A DNA stretch of 64,000 bases, from contig NZ_JABWEB010000013.1 of NCBI RefSeq assembly GCF_013369485.1, positions 62,001 through 126,000 on the forward strand. Reading direction: 5' to 3'. A program made the position numbers and the translations under genes. Below, piece after piece: positions 15,988-28,119 of this stretch (the first letter of the stretch is position 1; each line of letters opens with the position of its first letter). Below the pieces are notes generated by a model that was given only the letters and a program-made list of their open reading frames with translations, did no database searches and had not been told where the DNA came from. This stretch comes from Massilia sp. BJB1822. GTDB taxonomy: Bacteria; Pseudomonadota; Gammaproteobacteria; Burkholderiales; Burkholderiaceae_D.

Positions 15988-16161
15988 TTAGGCGCAGCTA
16001 ATGCCAAAGTCGGGGCTGCCGGCACGGCTAGATGCGCGCTCGACAGGGAAGGAGCAGCCAGCGGTGGCAACGCCATCACGGGCTTTCCATTGGGCTTGCG
16101 GTTTGGCCTGAGCTTTTTTCTCGGCCAGTTTGAAAGCAAATACCTTGGTTTGCGGTTTCAT
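15988..16161 (-). CDS. RiPP precursor-like peptide 8 (57 aa)
   Basis: The ATG at 16161 (AAAAGGAGT upstream) gives a 57-residue peptide with VFAFKLAEKK (residues 7-16), QAQWKARDGVATAGC (Cys36) and a SFPVERASSRAGSPDFGIS loop before Cys56. It ends in Cys-Ala, a one-residue extension shared only with peptide 7. Tyr/Trp before the last cysteine is replaced by Ser here. The conserved Asp of D-x-G is present at residue 51. Confidence 0.82.
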   Translation of the reverse strand: MKPQTKVFAFKLAEKKAQAKPQAQWKARDGVATAGCSFPVERASSRAGSPDFGISCA

Positions 16162-16171
16162 ATAACTCCTT

Positions 16172-16348
16172 TTAGGCGCAATACAGGCCGTTATCACGGC
16201 CACCATGCGGACCGCGGTCACGCTCGGACGGGAAGGTGCAGCCGGCGGTGGCGACGCCATCGCGGACTTTCCATTGAGCTTGGGCTTTGGACTGATCCTT
16301 TTTCTCAGCCAGCTTGAAGGCGAACGATTTGACTTCTTTCTTCTGCAT
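16172..16348 (-). CDS. RiPP precursor-like peptide 7 (58 aa)
   Basis: The ATG at 16348 is preferred because GGAAAGG lies 9 nt upstream; an ATG three codons earlier directly abuts that site. The peptide reads MQKKEVKSFAFKLAEKK, then QAQWKVRDGVATAGC (Cys37), then TFPSERDRGPHGGRDNGLY, Cys57 and a final Ala. Its leader and ribosome-site region are nearly identical to those of peptide 5, whereas the core differs almost completely. This indicates duplication followed by core diversification. Confidence 0.84.
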   Translation of the reverse strand: MQKKEVKSFAFKLAEKKDQSKAQAQWKVRDGVATAGCTFPSERDRGPHGGRDNGLYCA

Positions 16349-16369
16349 CTTTTTCATCCTTTCCAGTGT

Positions 16370-16555
16370 TTAACAATACTGGCCAGTGTCGGTATGCGAG
16401 TTTCCGGTATACCTTTCGTTGGTCCAGTGTCCTGTACAGCCCGCAGTGGCCAGACCATCGCGGGTTTTCCACTTGGCTTCAGGCTGGGTGGATTTGGCCG
16501 GCTTCTCAGCCAATTTGAATGCGAATGAACGGGGGTGTTTCTGCGTGGTTTTCAC
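16370..16555 (-). CDS. RiPP precursor-like peptide 6 (61 aa), GTG start
   Basis: A GTG at 16555 with GGAGGA 7 nt upstream is the best start and places the leader in register with the other copies: VKTTQKHPRSFAFKLAEK. The rest reads PEAKWKTRDGLATAGC (Cys40) and a 20-residue loop, TGHWTNERYTGNSHTDTGQY, before the terminal Cys61. It is the only copy with DGL instead of DGV and the only one with AKW instead of Q-W. The D-x-G pattern is retained (Asp56). Confidence 0.8.
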   Translation of the reverse strand: MKTTQKHPRSFAFKLAEKPAKSTQPEAKWKTRDGLATAGCTGHWTNERYTGNSHTDTGQYC

Positions 16556-16597
16556 GGCTCGCTCCTCCAGAGGGTGATGCGATCGCAATAGAAGAAA

Positions 16598-16780
16598 TCA
16601 GCAATACCAGCCTTCATCGCGAATTTTGGCGTTGCCGGCTTGGATATAGCGCGGGTCCATCTGGCCGGAGCAGCCGGCCACCGACACGCCATCGCGGACT
16701 TTCCACTGCGCCTCGGATTTGGTTTCTTGCTTTTTCTCAGCCAGTTTGAAGGCGAACGACTTGACCTCCTTCTTTTCCAT
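16598..16780 (-). CDS. RiPP precursor-like peptide 5 (60 aa)
   Basis: The ATG at 16780 has GGAAGG 9 nt upstream, and an ATG three codons earlier is less well placed. The peptide has MEKKEVKSFAFKLAEKK, SEAQWKVRDGVSVAGC (Cys37) and the longest loop of the family, 22 residues (SGQMDPRYIQAGNAKIRDEGWY), before the terminal Cys60. The loop lacks the PxER motif found in most copies but keeps Arg-Asp-x-Gly near the end. Confidence 0.83.
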   Translation of the reverse strand: MEKKEVKSFAFKLAEKKQETKSEAQWKVRDGVSVAGCSGQMDPRYIQAGNAKIRDEGWYC

Positions 16781-16817
16781 TTTTCTCATCCTTCCAGTGT
16801 TTAGCCGTACCCAGAAT

Positions 16818-16994
16818 TCAGCAATAAATACCGATATCCTTGCCCAGACGCGGATAGCGCTCGGCAGGGAAGGTGCAGCCAGCCACAGCCACGCTATCGC
16901 GGACTTGCCATTGCGGCGTGGTTTTGGCTGGATCGGCTTTTTTACTGGCCAGTTTGAATGCAAACAGTTTGGCTTGATCGGAACGGGTTTTCAT
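16818..16994 (-). CDS. RiPP precursor-like peptide 4 (58 aa)
   Basis: The ATG at 16994 follows GGAGA. The sequence is MKTRSDQAKLFAFKLASKK, then TTPQWQVRDSVAVAGC (Cys40), a 17-residue loop TFPAERYPRLGKDIGIY (the shortest of the family), and the terminal Cys58. It has Ser instead of Gly after RD. The T-x-P-x-E-R motif directly after the first cysteine and Asp53 near the end are candidate ester partners for an ATP-grasp ligase; this is not shown. Confidence 0.83.
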   Translation of the reverse strand: MKTRSDQAKLFAFKLASKKADPAKTTPQWQVRDSVAVAGCTFPAERYPRLGKDIGIYC

Positions 16995-17008
16995 TTGCGG
17001 TCTCCAGG

Positions 17009-17188
17009 TTAGCAATAGACGCCACTATCACCGCCCATGCGGTTCCTAGTGCGTTCGATCGGTGCGGAGCAGCCGGCGGTGGACACGCCTTGACGTACCT
17101 GCCACTGCGCTTGCGGCTTGGCTGGCGCGGCTTTTTGGCCGGCCAATTTAAATGCAAACAATTGAGGTTGAGCCGGACGGTTTTTCAT
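17009..17188 (-). CDS. RiPP precursor-like peptide 3 (59 aa)
   Basis: The ATG at 17188 follows GGAGATCC. The peptide contains QLFAFKLAGQK, QAQWQVRQGVSTAGC (Cys40), the loop SAPIERTRNRMGGDSGVY and the terminal Cys59. It is the only copy with RQG in place of RDG/RDS/REA, so that acidic position is not strictly needed, whereas the Asp of D-x-G (Asp54) is kept. Confidence 0.83.
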   Translation of the reverse strand: MKNRPAQPQLFAFKLAGQKAAPAKPQAQWQVRQGVSTAGCSAPIERTRNRMGGDSGVYC

Positions 17189-17202
17189 CGCGGATCTCCG
17201 GC

Positions 17203-17379
17203 TTAGCAAAGAATGCCGGTATCGCGGCCAAGGCGGCCCGTATTGCGTTCGGACGGCATCGTGCAGCCAGCGGTGGCCACGCCATCGCGCGCTTTCCACT
17301 GGGCTTCCGGTTTGGTTTGCAGCGCTTTCTTTTCGGCCAATTTGAAGGCAAACAGCTTATTGCTCTTTTGTTCTTTCAT
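17203..17379 (-). CDS. RiPP precursor-like peptide 2 (58 aa)
   Basis: The ATG at 17379 is preceded by GGGAGAAGTAGGA. The peptide is close to the family consensus: KLFAFKLAEKK, PEAQWKARDGVATAGC (Cys39), then the loop TMPSERNTGRLGRDTGIL and the terminal Cys58. It is the first gene after the structured 197-bp spacer that separates it from peptide 1, and the next peptide gene starts 14 bp downstream. Confidence 0.84.
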   Translation of the reverse strand: MKEQKSNKLFAFKLAEKKALQTKPEAQWKARDGVATAGCTMPSERNTGRLGRDTGILC

Positions 17380-17576
17380 TCCTACTTCTCCCATTAGAAA
17401 AGATTTCAGAAACAAAGATTAAGGACAGCCATGAATATGGCTGATTTACTCCATCCTTCCGGATTGAATAAAAAGAGGATCCCCTCCAGTATTCGAATAC
17501 CGGATCAGAGCAAGCGGATGAAAATAAATTGTGGGCGGGCAGCCCGCTTCAGCGAAGCGGGCCAGCTAGCGGCGTA
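17380..17576 (-). other. Structured spacer between peptide genes 1 and 2
   Basis: This 197-bp interval has no gene but several inverted repeats. GCCCGCTTC/GAAGCGGGC (about 17542-17562, 3-nt loop) lies just after peptide gene 1. A nested element at about 17458-17506 has outer TCCGG...CCGGA arms, GTATTCGAATAC, and an inner GAGG-CCTC. A third, AGCCAT/ATGGCT, lies at about 17427-17442. No T-run follows the first hairpin. The spacer may be an attenuator, an RNA-processing region or the scar of a lost peptide gene. Confidence 0.45.
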
Positions 17577-17756
17577 TCAGCAGTAAATGCCGTTATCGCG
17601 GCCGCCTGAGCGGCCGGCACGCGCGTCGGGACCGGTGCAGCCAGCTTGAGCGACAGCTTCGCGGGCCTTCCATTGGGATTGAGCAGCCAGGGATTTCTTT
17701 TCGGCCAGTTTGAATGCAAACAGCTTAGTCTCTTTATTTTGATTTTTCATTTCCAT
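17577..17756 (-). CDS. RiPP precursor-like peptide 1 (59 aa), first gene of the array
   Basis: The frame at 17756 (ATG-GAA-ATG; a second start two codons later is equally possible) encodes 59 residues. They are MEMKNQNKETKLFAFKLAEKK, then SQWKAREAVAQAGC (Cys40), the loop TGPDARAGRSGGRDNGIY and the terminal Cys59. It lacks three linker residues and the PxER motif of its sisters and has REA in place of RDG. It lies about 50 nt downstream of the predicted start of transcription. The upstream ribosome site is weak (AAAG). Confidence 0.8.
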   Translation of the reverse strand: MEMKNQNKETKLFAFKLAEKKSLAAQSQWKAREAVAQAGCTGPDARAGRSGGRDNGIYC

Positions 17757-17812
17757 CTTTCATAGAGGATTTTGAATTAACCCAGCGTATGCCACTTATG
17801 GCGGCAAAATTA

Positions 17813-17841
17813 ATCCTAGTCCAACATTACCTTTCGGTCAA
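17813..17841 (-). promoter_or_regulatory. Sigma-70-type promoter of the peptide operon
   Basis: On the minus strand TTGACC (-35, 17836-17841) and TAGGAT (-10, 17813-17818) are separated by exactly 17 bp. Transcription would start near 17806, about 50 nt before peptide gene 1. The surrounding 130 bp are AT-rich relative to the locus. No operator-like repeat is obvious. Confidence 0.65.
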
Positions 17842-17966
17842 GAAGAAAATATCGTCATTCGATAACTGCATATCCTTGGCTTTTAAATTCTAATTCGAAA
17901 GTTATTTAATATCTTTATGCAAGTAAATGGGAAACAGGCGGGGGAGAAAGAAGAGAAAAGCAGAAC

Positions 17967-18043
<77 letters not shown>

Positions 18044-18078
18044 TGTGGAGACGGCGCGAAAACGCCGGGGGAAATGAA

Positions 18079-18111
18079 AAACGGGCTGTCACAGACAACC
18101 CGTTTCTTTTT
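18079..18111. terminator. Hairpin between tRNA-Pro and tRNA-Arg
   Basis: AAACGGG (18079-18085) pairs with CCCGTTT (18099-18105), with a further short CTGT/ACAG stem inside. T-rich sequence follows on both strands. It may terminate or punctuate the tRNA-Pro transcript. Confidence 0.6.
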
Positions 18112-18117
18112 GAATCT

Positions 18118-18194
18118 TGGTCGGAGTACAAGGATTCGAACCTTGGACCCCCTGGTCCCAAACCAGGTGCGCTACCGGGCTGCGCTACACTCCG
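18118..18194 (-). tRNA. tRNA-Pro (anticodon TGG)
   Basis: The 77-nt minus-strand sequence starts CGGAGTG and ends CACTCCG-like pairing TACTCCG plus A-CCA. It has an anticodon stem CCTGG/CCAGG, loop TTTGGGA (TGG at 18158-18160) and T-arm CAAGG-TTCGAAT-CCTTG. CCA is encoded. It precedes tRNA-Arg by about 75 bp. Confidence 0.97.
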
Positions 18195-18247
18195 ATAAAC
18201 GCATTGTACTCCTTGCCGCTATGTGGCGTCAATGTAACGCTGCGAAC

Positions 18248-19600
<1,353 letters not shown>

Positions 19601-19640
19601 ATGAAATCTCTTCTTGTGTGTTGAACTGCAAGCCCTGTTT

Positions 19641-20462
19641 TTATTGGGCGGCTTGCCATACCTTTAAAGCATCTACCGTTTCCGCCACATCATGCACCCG
19701 CACGATCTGGGCGCCATGCGCCACCGCCGCCAGCGCGCCGCCGATGCTGCCGGCCAGACGCTGCTCGACTGGCTTGCCGGTCACGGCGCCAATCATCGAC
19801 TTGCGCGAGACGCCGGCCAGCAACGGCAGGCCGAGTTCGGCTACCAGCCGCCGCCCAGCCTTCAGTAAAGCATAGTTGTGCTCCACGGTTTTGCCAAAAC
19901 CAAAACCGGGATCGATCCACAGCCGTTCGCGCTCGATGCCGGCTGCCGTCAGCGCCGCCACCCGCTCGCGCAGGAAGGCCACCACATCGGCCACCACATC
20001 GCCATAAGCAGGATTGTGCTGCATCGTTGTAGGATTATCAAGCATATGCATGATACACAAAGCGCAGTCGCTGCCGCGCACGGCATCGATGGCGCCCGGC
20101 GCGCGGAAGGCATTGATATCGTTGATCATGTCCACGCCGGCCAGAATGGCTTCGTGCATCACGGTCGGCTTATAGGTATCGACCGAGACCGGCGTGCCGC
20201 TGTCGCGCAGCGCATACAGCACCGGCAGCACGCGCCGCAGCTCTTCCTCCAGCGGCAGCGCCGGAGCACCGGGACGGCTCGATTCGCCGCCCACGTCGAT
20301 GATGTCGGCGCCCTCGCCCACCATACGCTCGGCATGCGAGACGGCATATTCCAGGCTGTGGTGCTGGCCGCCGTCGGAGAAGGAATCGGGCGTGACATTG
20401 AGAATGCCCATGACGAGCGGGCGTTGCGGCAGATTGAAGCGGCCGAAATGGATCTGAGGCAT
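19641..20462 (-). CDS. folP: Dihydropteroate synthase FolP
   Basis: The start is placed at 20462 ([32 protein letters not shown]), giving 273 residues. A longer frame runs back into ftsH without homology-like sequence. DHPS signatures are present: [28 protein letters not shown], the DPGFGFGKT loop and the SRKSMIG substrate-binding motif. It joins p-aminobenzoate to the pterin diphosphate in folate synthesis and is the sulfonamide target. It lies between ftsH and glmM. Confidence 0.97.
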   Translation of the reverse strand: MPQIHFGRFNLPQRPLVMGILNVTPDSFSDGGQHHSLEYAVSHAERMVGEGADIIDVGGESSRPGAPALPLEEELRRVLPVLYALRDSGTPVSVDTYKPTVMHEAILAGVDMINDINAFRAPGAIDAVRGSDCALCIMHMLDNPTTMQHNPAYGDVVADVVAFLRERVAALTAAGIERERLWIDPGFGFGKTVEHNYALLKAGRRLVAELGLPLLAGVSRKSMIGAVTGKPVEQRLAGSIGGALAAVAHGAQIVRVHDVAETVDALKVWQAAQ

Positions 20463-20481
20463 GGATTGTGTAGGCTGAGAA

Positions 20482-20514
20482 TGGAAAAAGGGCGAGGATT
20501 GCTCCTCACCCTTT
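20482..20514 (-). terminator. Hairpin between ftsH and folP
   Basis: On the minus strand AAAGGGTGAGG pairs with CCTCGCCCTTT (one G-U pair) around a 6-nt loop and is followed by TTCC after three T. It may reduce transcription from ftsH into folP-glmM. Confidence 0.6.
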
Positions 20515-20533
20515 CTAGCGGAGCGCTCTGGCC

Positions 20534-22414
20534 TTAAGCCGGCGCCGTCACATTGGGCGAAATGCCGGTATCGCCGCCGCCGGGCTGCTTGCGCAGCGTG
20601 ACGCCCGCTTTCGGCGGACGCGGCTCGTGGCCGGCCATGATGTCGTTGATCTGCTCGGCATCGATGGTTTCCCATTCGAGCAGCGCCTTGGTCATCATTT
20701 CAACCTTGTCGCGGTTCTCTTCGAGCAGCTTGCGCGCCAGCGCGTACTGCGAGTCGAGGATGTTGCGGATTTCGGCGTCGACCTTTTGCTGGGTCGCTTC
20801 CGAGATGGTCTTGTTGGTGCCGCCCAGGAAGCCTTCGTTCTGGGTATCTTCATACACCATCACGCCCAGCGCATCAGACATGCCGAAGCGCGTCACCATC
20901 GAGCGGGCCAGTTTGGTGGCGCGCGAGAAGTCGTTGGCGGCGCCTGTCGACATCTGGCCGACGAAGATTTCTTCCGCGATGCGGCCGCCGAAGAGGATGG
21001 AAATCTCTTCCAGCATCTTGTCCTTGTAGCCGGACAGATTGTCGTGTTCAGGCAACTGCCAGGTCAGGCCCAGGGCCCAGCCGCGCGGCATGATCGTGAC
21101 CTTGTGCACCGGATCGGCCTTCGGCAGCAGCTTGGCGACGACGGCGTGGCCGGACTCGTGGTAAGCCGTGTTGCGGCGCTCTTCCTCGCGGATGATCATG
21201 GACTTGCGTTCCGGACCCATGAAGATCTTGTCCTTGGCGTCCTCGAAGTCCTGCATATCGACCAGGCGCTTGCTGCGGCGGGCGGCGAACAGGGCCGCTT
21301 CGTTGACCAGATTGGCCAGGTCGGCGCCCGAGAAGCCCGGCGTGCCGCGGGCCAGGATGTCGGCTTTCACATCGGTGCCGATCGGCACTTTGCGCATATG
21401 CACGTTCAGGATCTGCTCGCGGCCGCGGATGTCCGGCAGGCCCACCGACACCTGGCGGTCGAAGCGGCCGGGACGCAGCAGCGCTTTGTCGAGCACGTCG
21501 GCGCGGTTGGTGGCAGCCACCACGATCACGCCCGACGACGCTTCGAAGCCGTCCATTTCCACCAGCAGCTGGTTCAGGGTCTGCTCGCGCTCATCGTTGC
21601 CGCCGCCCATGCCGGCGCCACGGTGGCGGCCGACGGCGTCGATCTCGTCGATGAAGATAATGCAGGGCGAATGTTTTTTCGCGTTCTCGAACATATCGCG
21701 CACGCGGGACGCGCCCACGCCGACGAACATTTCAACGAAGTCGGAACCGGAGATCGAGAAGAACGGCACCTTGGCTTCGCCCGCAATGGCGCGCGCCAGC
21801 AGGGTTTTACCCGTGCCCGGAGGACCGACCATCAGCACGCCGCGCGGAATGCGGCCGCCCAGTTTCTGGAACTTGGTCGGATCTTTCAGGAAGTCCACGA
21901 TCTCGGTGACTTCTTCCTTCGCTTCGTCGCAGCCGGCGACGTCGGCGAAGGTTACGGTGTTATTGGTTTCATCGAGCATGCGCGCCTTCGATTTGCCGAA
22001 GGAGAAAGCGCCGCCCTTGCCGCCGCCCTGCATCTGGCGCATGAAGAAAATCCATACGCCGATCAGGAGCAGCATCGGGAACCAGGACACAAAGACTTGC
22101 TGCAGGAACGATGGCTCTTCCGGCGGCTTCACATCGAAGCGCACGCCGTTTTCGCGCAGGTCGCCGATCAGGCCGCGGTCCAGATAGGTCGCGGTGGTGC
22201 GGACCTTGGACTCGTCGATCTTGGTCGCGGTAATGGTATTGCCCTCGATCGTCACATCCTTGATGCGGCGGGCTTTTACCTCATCCAGCAGATCGGAATA
22301 AGCAATGGTCTTGCTGCCGCCAGCCATGCTGTGGTTGTCAAATTGCTTAAACAGCATAAATAACAACAGGGCAACAACTACCCAGATGGCAGATTTGGAA
22401 AACATGTTATTCAC
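20534..22414 (-). CDS. ftsH: ATP-dependent zinc metalloprotease FtsH
   Basis: The 626-residue protein has an N-terminal membrane helix (residues about 8-22), a periplasmic domain and a second helix (about 105-123). The AAA+ module follows, with Walker A GPPGTGKT and second-region-of-homology residues, and then the zinc site HESGH. It degrades membrane and short-lived cytosolic proteins such as LpxC and sigma-32 in other bacteria. It lies downstream of rlmE, the conserved proteobacterial order, with a 214-bp gap that may hold its own promoter. The C-terminal tail after about residue 600 is low in conservation. Confidence 0.98.
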   Translation of the reverse strand: MNNMFSKSAIWVVVALLLFMLFKQFDNHSMAGGSKTIAYSDLLDEVKARRIKDVTIEGNTITATKIDESKVRTTATYLDRGLIGDLRENGVRFDVKPPEEPSFLQQVFVSWFPMLLLIGVWIFFMRQMQGGGKGGAFSFGKSKARMLDETNNTVTFADVAGCDEAKEEVTEIVDFLKDPTKFQKLGGRIPRGVLMVGPPGTGKTLLARAIAGEAKVPFFSISGSDFVEMFVGVGASRVRDMFENAKKHSPCIIFIDEIDAVGRHRGAGMGGGNDEREQTLNQLLVEMDGFEASSGVIVVAATNRADVLDKALLRPGRFDRQVSVGLPDIRGREQILNVHMRKVPIGTDVKADILARGTPGFSGADLANLVNEAALFAARRSKRLVDMQDFEDAKDKIFMGPERKSMIIREEERRNTAYHESGHAVVAKLLPKADPVHKVTIMPRGWALGLTWQLPEHDNLSGYKDKMLEEISILFGGRIAEEIFVGQMSTGAANDFSRATKLARSMVTRFGMSDALGVMVYEDTQNEGFLGGTNKTISEATQQKVDAEIRNILDSQYALARKLLEENRDKVEMMTKALLEWETIDAEQINDIMAGHEPRPPKAGVTLRKQPGGGDTGISPNVTAPA

Positions 22415-22628
22415 GAAAACTCCTTGGATGCAGCGCGCATCTGTTACCGGTACTAGAAACTGATTTTACTCGTAATGGACAGGCCGTGCCAGAAACCTGC
22501 CCCACCGGTGCGTGATTTTGGCCGCGCACGGGCTGAAAAACGTCATGTTAACCCCAATCCAACGCCCTTCCGCAGCCGATGTGCGGTCCATGCGGCCAAA
22601 TACAAGGGCTAAAACATCGGATTCATGA

Positions 22629-23279
22629 TTAATTTTGCACCGGATGTTTCAAACCCCGGCCCAAAAGGAAGATTTCGGACGATTTATCGCGGCTGGCTTT
22701 CGGCTTCTTTTGCTTGACGACTTTGAACTCTTGCCGGAATTTCTCGTAAATCTGGGTAAAGCCCATATCCTTGAAACACTTCACCAGCAGCGAGCCGCCC
22801 GGTTTCAGATGGTGCTGCGAGAATTCGATGGCGATATCGATCAAGTCTTCCATGCGCGCCGCGTCGGCGGTGGCAATGCCCGACAGATTCGGCGCCATAT
22901 CCGACAACACCAGGTCGGCTTTGCGTCCCTGCAACACTTCGGCCAATTGATCGAGGATTTCCTGTTCGCGGAAATCGCCCTGGATGAAATGCATGTCGGC
23001 GATTGGCTCCATTGGCAGAATATCAAGGCCGATAATGGTGCCGTTGATGCCGCCGCCCTCCTTGCCCGCCAGCTTGCGCCGCGTGTATTGCCCCCAGGAG
23101 CCGGGCGTGCAGCCCAGGTCGACAATCAGCTGGCCGGAGTGGATCAGCTTTTCGTCTTCGTCGATCTCTTTCAGCTTGTAGGCGGCGCGCGCGCGGTAGC
23201 CGTCCTTCTGGGCGGCCTTCACGTAAGGATCGTTAATATGGTCGTGCAACCAGTTTTTGTTTAATTTGTTCTTTGCCAT
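22629..23279 (-). CDS. rlmE: 23S rRNA (uridine-2'-O) methyltransferase RlmE
   Basis: The ATG at 23279 gives 216 residues starting [36 protein letters not shown]. The SAM site reads [14 protein letters not shown], and the K-D-K-E catalytic tetrad is visible (Lys near AAYKLKEID, Asp in VLSDMAPN, Lys in LLVKCFKD, Glu in SSEIFLL). It methylates U2552 of 23S rRNA at a late stage of 50S assembly. It is divergent from yhbY, which also acts in ribosome assembly, with 45 bp between the starts. Confidence 0.97.
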   Translation of the reverse strand: MAKNKLNKNWLHDHINDPYVKAAQKDGYRARAAYKLKEIDEDEKLIHSGQLIVDLGCTPGSWGQYTRRKLAGKEGGGINGTIIGLDILPMEPIADMHFIQGDFREQEILDQLAEVLQGRKADLVLSDMAPNLSGIATADAARMEDLIDIAIEFSQHHLKPGGSLLVKCFKDMGFTQIYEKFRQEFKVVKQKKPKASRDKSSEIFLLGRGLKHPVQN

Positions 23280-23324
23280 ATCGCGTAGAATAGCGCCTTT
23301 AAGAGAACTACCCAAAAAAATATT

Positions 23325-23795
23325 ATGTTGAAACTAACACCCGTTGAGCGCAGTGCACTGCGCGCCGAAGCACACGCGCTGAAGCCTATCGTCCTCATTG
23401 GGGAGGCCGGCCTGACGCCTGCCGTGATGAAGGAAATCGAACTGGGCCTGGATTCCCACGGCCTGATCAAGGTGCGCGTGTTCGGCGACGACCGTGACGC
23501 CCGCATCGAAATGTACGACACCATCTGCGCCGAACTGGCTGCCGCTCCCGTGCAGCACATCGGCAAGCTGCTGGTCCTGTACCGCCCGAAAAAGGAAGTG
23601 GAAAAAGCCCGCAGCGCCAAAGCCGGCAAAGGCATGCGCATGGTTACCATCGTCAAACCGAGCGCCAGCGGCACCAAGAAGCCATCCGTCAGCAAGGTTA
23701 TGCTGAAAGGCAATGAGCGCGTTACCGAAGGCGGCACCATCAAGCGCGCCAAGGCCCGCCAGAAGAGCACCAAGAAGACCTTGCTCAACGACTGA
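23325..23795 (+). CDS. yhbY: YhbY-family RNA-binding protein with basic C-terminal extension
   Basis: Residues 1-97 form a CRS1-YhbY domain: [54 protein letters not shown]. The GxxGxT-like loop is present, here as GEAGLT. E. coli YhbY (about 97 aa) associates with pre-50S ribosomes. This protein is 156 residues because of a Lys/Ser/Thr-rich tail (about 97-156), probably RNA-binding and disordered. It ends in a strong terminator and faces rlmE. Confidence 0.92.
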   Translation: MLKLTPVERSALRAEAHALKPIVLIGEAGLTPAVMKEIELGLDSHGLIKVRVFGDDRDARIEMYDTICAELAAAPVQHIGKLLVLYRPKKEVEKARSAKAGKGMRMVTIVKPSASGTKKPSVSKVMLKGNERVTEGGTIKRAKARQKSTKKTLLND

Positions 23796-23817
23796 TCTTG
23801 CGCAGTCCGAAATACAG

Positions 23818-23856
23818 CGGGGAAGACGGGACGCCAGTCCCGCTTCCCCGTTTTTT
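23818..23856 (+). terminator. Terminator of yhbY
   Basis: CGGGGAAG-ACGGGAC and GTCCCG-CTTCCCCG form a long stem with a small loop, followed by six T. It ends 9 bp before the stop codon of the convergent DUF4149 gene. Confidence 0.92.
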
Positions 23857-23865
23857 ATTGCGCTG

Positions 23866-24309
23866 TTATTGCTTGACCAGCAGCCACACGGCCAGCAGGC
23901 TTTGCAGCAGGTAGATGCTGCTGGAAATCCCGTGCAGCATGCCGAAACGGCTCTTGGCTGCGCTTTCCATCACGCCCGACGCGCCGGCGGCGGCGCGCAG
24001 CTCGGCCATCATCGGCTGCAGGCCGAAATGGCTGACCACGGTGCACAGCACCATGGCGGCCACCAGGGCCAATACGGTGCGGCGGCGCTTGGCATCCCAG
24101 TCGCGCGTCGCGGTCCAGATCAGCAGCACCATGGCCGCGCCGCAGCCCAGCGACAGCAAGGCCTGGGCGTGGAACATGCTGCCAGCGATGCTGCCGGCCA
24201 GCACGCGGTCGCTCAGCGTGGCAAACAGGGTCGGCGCCACCAGGTAGCCGACCGTCCACAGACTGCCTGCCCACAGGGCCGCCACCAGCAGCCTTACGCG
24301 CGGCAGCAT
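23866..24309 (-). CDS. DUF4149-type membrane protein
   Basis: The 147-residue protein has four hydrophobic helices (RLLVAALWAGSLWTVGYLVAP, AQALLSLGCGAAMVLLIW, TVLALVAAMVLCTVVSHFGL, ISSSIYLLQSLLAVWLLV). It has the DUF4149 pattern: GS-x-W-xx-GYxVAPxLF near the N-terminus and FGxLHGxSSxxYLLxSLxxxxLV at the end. Its start overlaps the stop of greA by 1 bp, so the two form an operon. Function is not known. Confidence 0.85.
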   Translation of the reverse strand: MLPRVRLLVAALWAGSLWTVGYLVAPTLFATLSDRVLAGSIAGSMFHAQALLSLGCGAAMVLLIWTATRDWDAKRRRTVLALVAAMVLCTVVSHFGLQPMMAELRAAAGASGVMESAAKSRFGMLHGISSSIYLLQSLLAVWLLVKQ

Positions 24310-24785
24310 CAGATGTAGCGCACGTCGATGATTTCGTATTCGCGCGGGCCCGACGGCGCCTGCACTTCCACCACATCGCCGGCCGCCTTGCCGATCAGGG
24401 CGCGCGCGATCGGCGAGGTCACGGAAACCTTGCTCAGCTTGATGTCCGCTTCGTCGATGCCGACGATCTGGTAACTCACCTTCTGGCCCGACTCCAGGTC
24501 TTCCAGGTCGACGGTGGAGGCAAACACCACGCGGCCGTCAGCGTCGAGCTGGGTTGGATCGATCACTTGCGCGCTGCTCAGTTTGCCTTCCAGTTCCGCA
24601 ATGCGGCCTTCCACGAAGGCCTGGCGCTCCTTGGCCGCATCGTATTCGGCGTTTTCCGACAGGTCGCCATGCGAGCGCGCTTCGGCGATCGCGTCAATGA
24701 CAATGCGGCGCTCCTTGGTCTTCAACTGATGCAGCTCTTCTTTCAAAAGCTCTGCGCCGAATTTGGTAAGTGGAACTGAAGTCAT
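24309..24785 (-). CDS. greA: Transcription elongation factor GreA
   Basis: The 158-residue protein has the N-terminal coiled coil (TKFGAELLKEELHQLKTKERRIVIDAIAEARSHGDLSENAEYDAAKERQAFVEGRI) with the catalytic acidic tip D-L-S-E-N-A-E-Y, and the C-terminal FKBP-like domain (SPIARALIGKAAGDVVEVQAPSG). It rescues backtracked RNA polymerase by stimulating transcript cleavage. A carB terminator lies upstream, so greA probably has its own promoter or depends on read-through. Confidence 0.98.
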   Translation of the reverse strand: MTSVPLTKFGAELLKEELHQLKTKERRIVIDAIAEARSHGDLSENAEYDAAKERQAFVEGRIAELEGKLSSAQVIDPTQLDADGRVVFASTVDLEDLESGQKVSYQIVGIDEADIKLSKVSVTSPIARALIGKAAGDVVEVQAPSGPREYEIIDVRYI

Positions 24786-24811
24786 AATTTACCTGCTATT
24801 TACGTTATTCC

Positions 24812-24859
24812 CAAAGAAAAAGCACAGAGCCCGCACCTTGCTACAGCGCGGGCTCTGTG
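24812..24859 (-). terminator. Terminator of carAB
   Basis: CACAGAGCCCGC and GCGGGCTCTGTG form a perfect 12-bp stem (13-nt loop), followed on the minus strand by CTTTTTCTTTGGG. It lies 30 bp after the carB stop. Confidence 0.9.
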
Positions 24860-24888
24860 GTCGTGGTCCTGCTTAACTTCTAAAGGGC

Positions 24889-28119
<3,231 letters not shown>

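Noticed and set aside
17380-17576. A degenerate tenth peptide gene in the spacer between peptide genes 1 and 2
   Set aside because: A GGAAGGATGG context like that of genes 5 and 7 is present, but the frame stops after two codons and no FAFKLA or AGC motif is found in any frame.
15700-17760. CRISPR array or simple tandem repeat
   Set aside because: The repeats are about 180-220 bp, each contains a full gene with ribosome site and stop, and differences follow codon boundaries; there is no short repeat-spacer pattern.
20627-22363. Plus-strand open frame opposite ftsH
   Set aside because: It is antisense to a clear FtsH with Walker and HESGH motifs, with no recognisable domain of its own.
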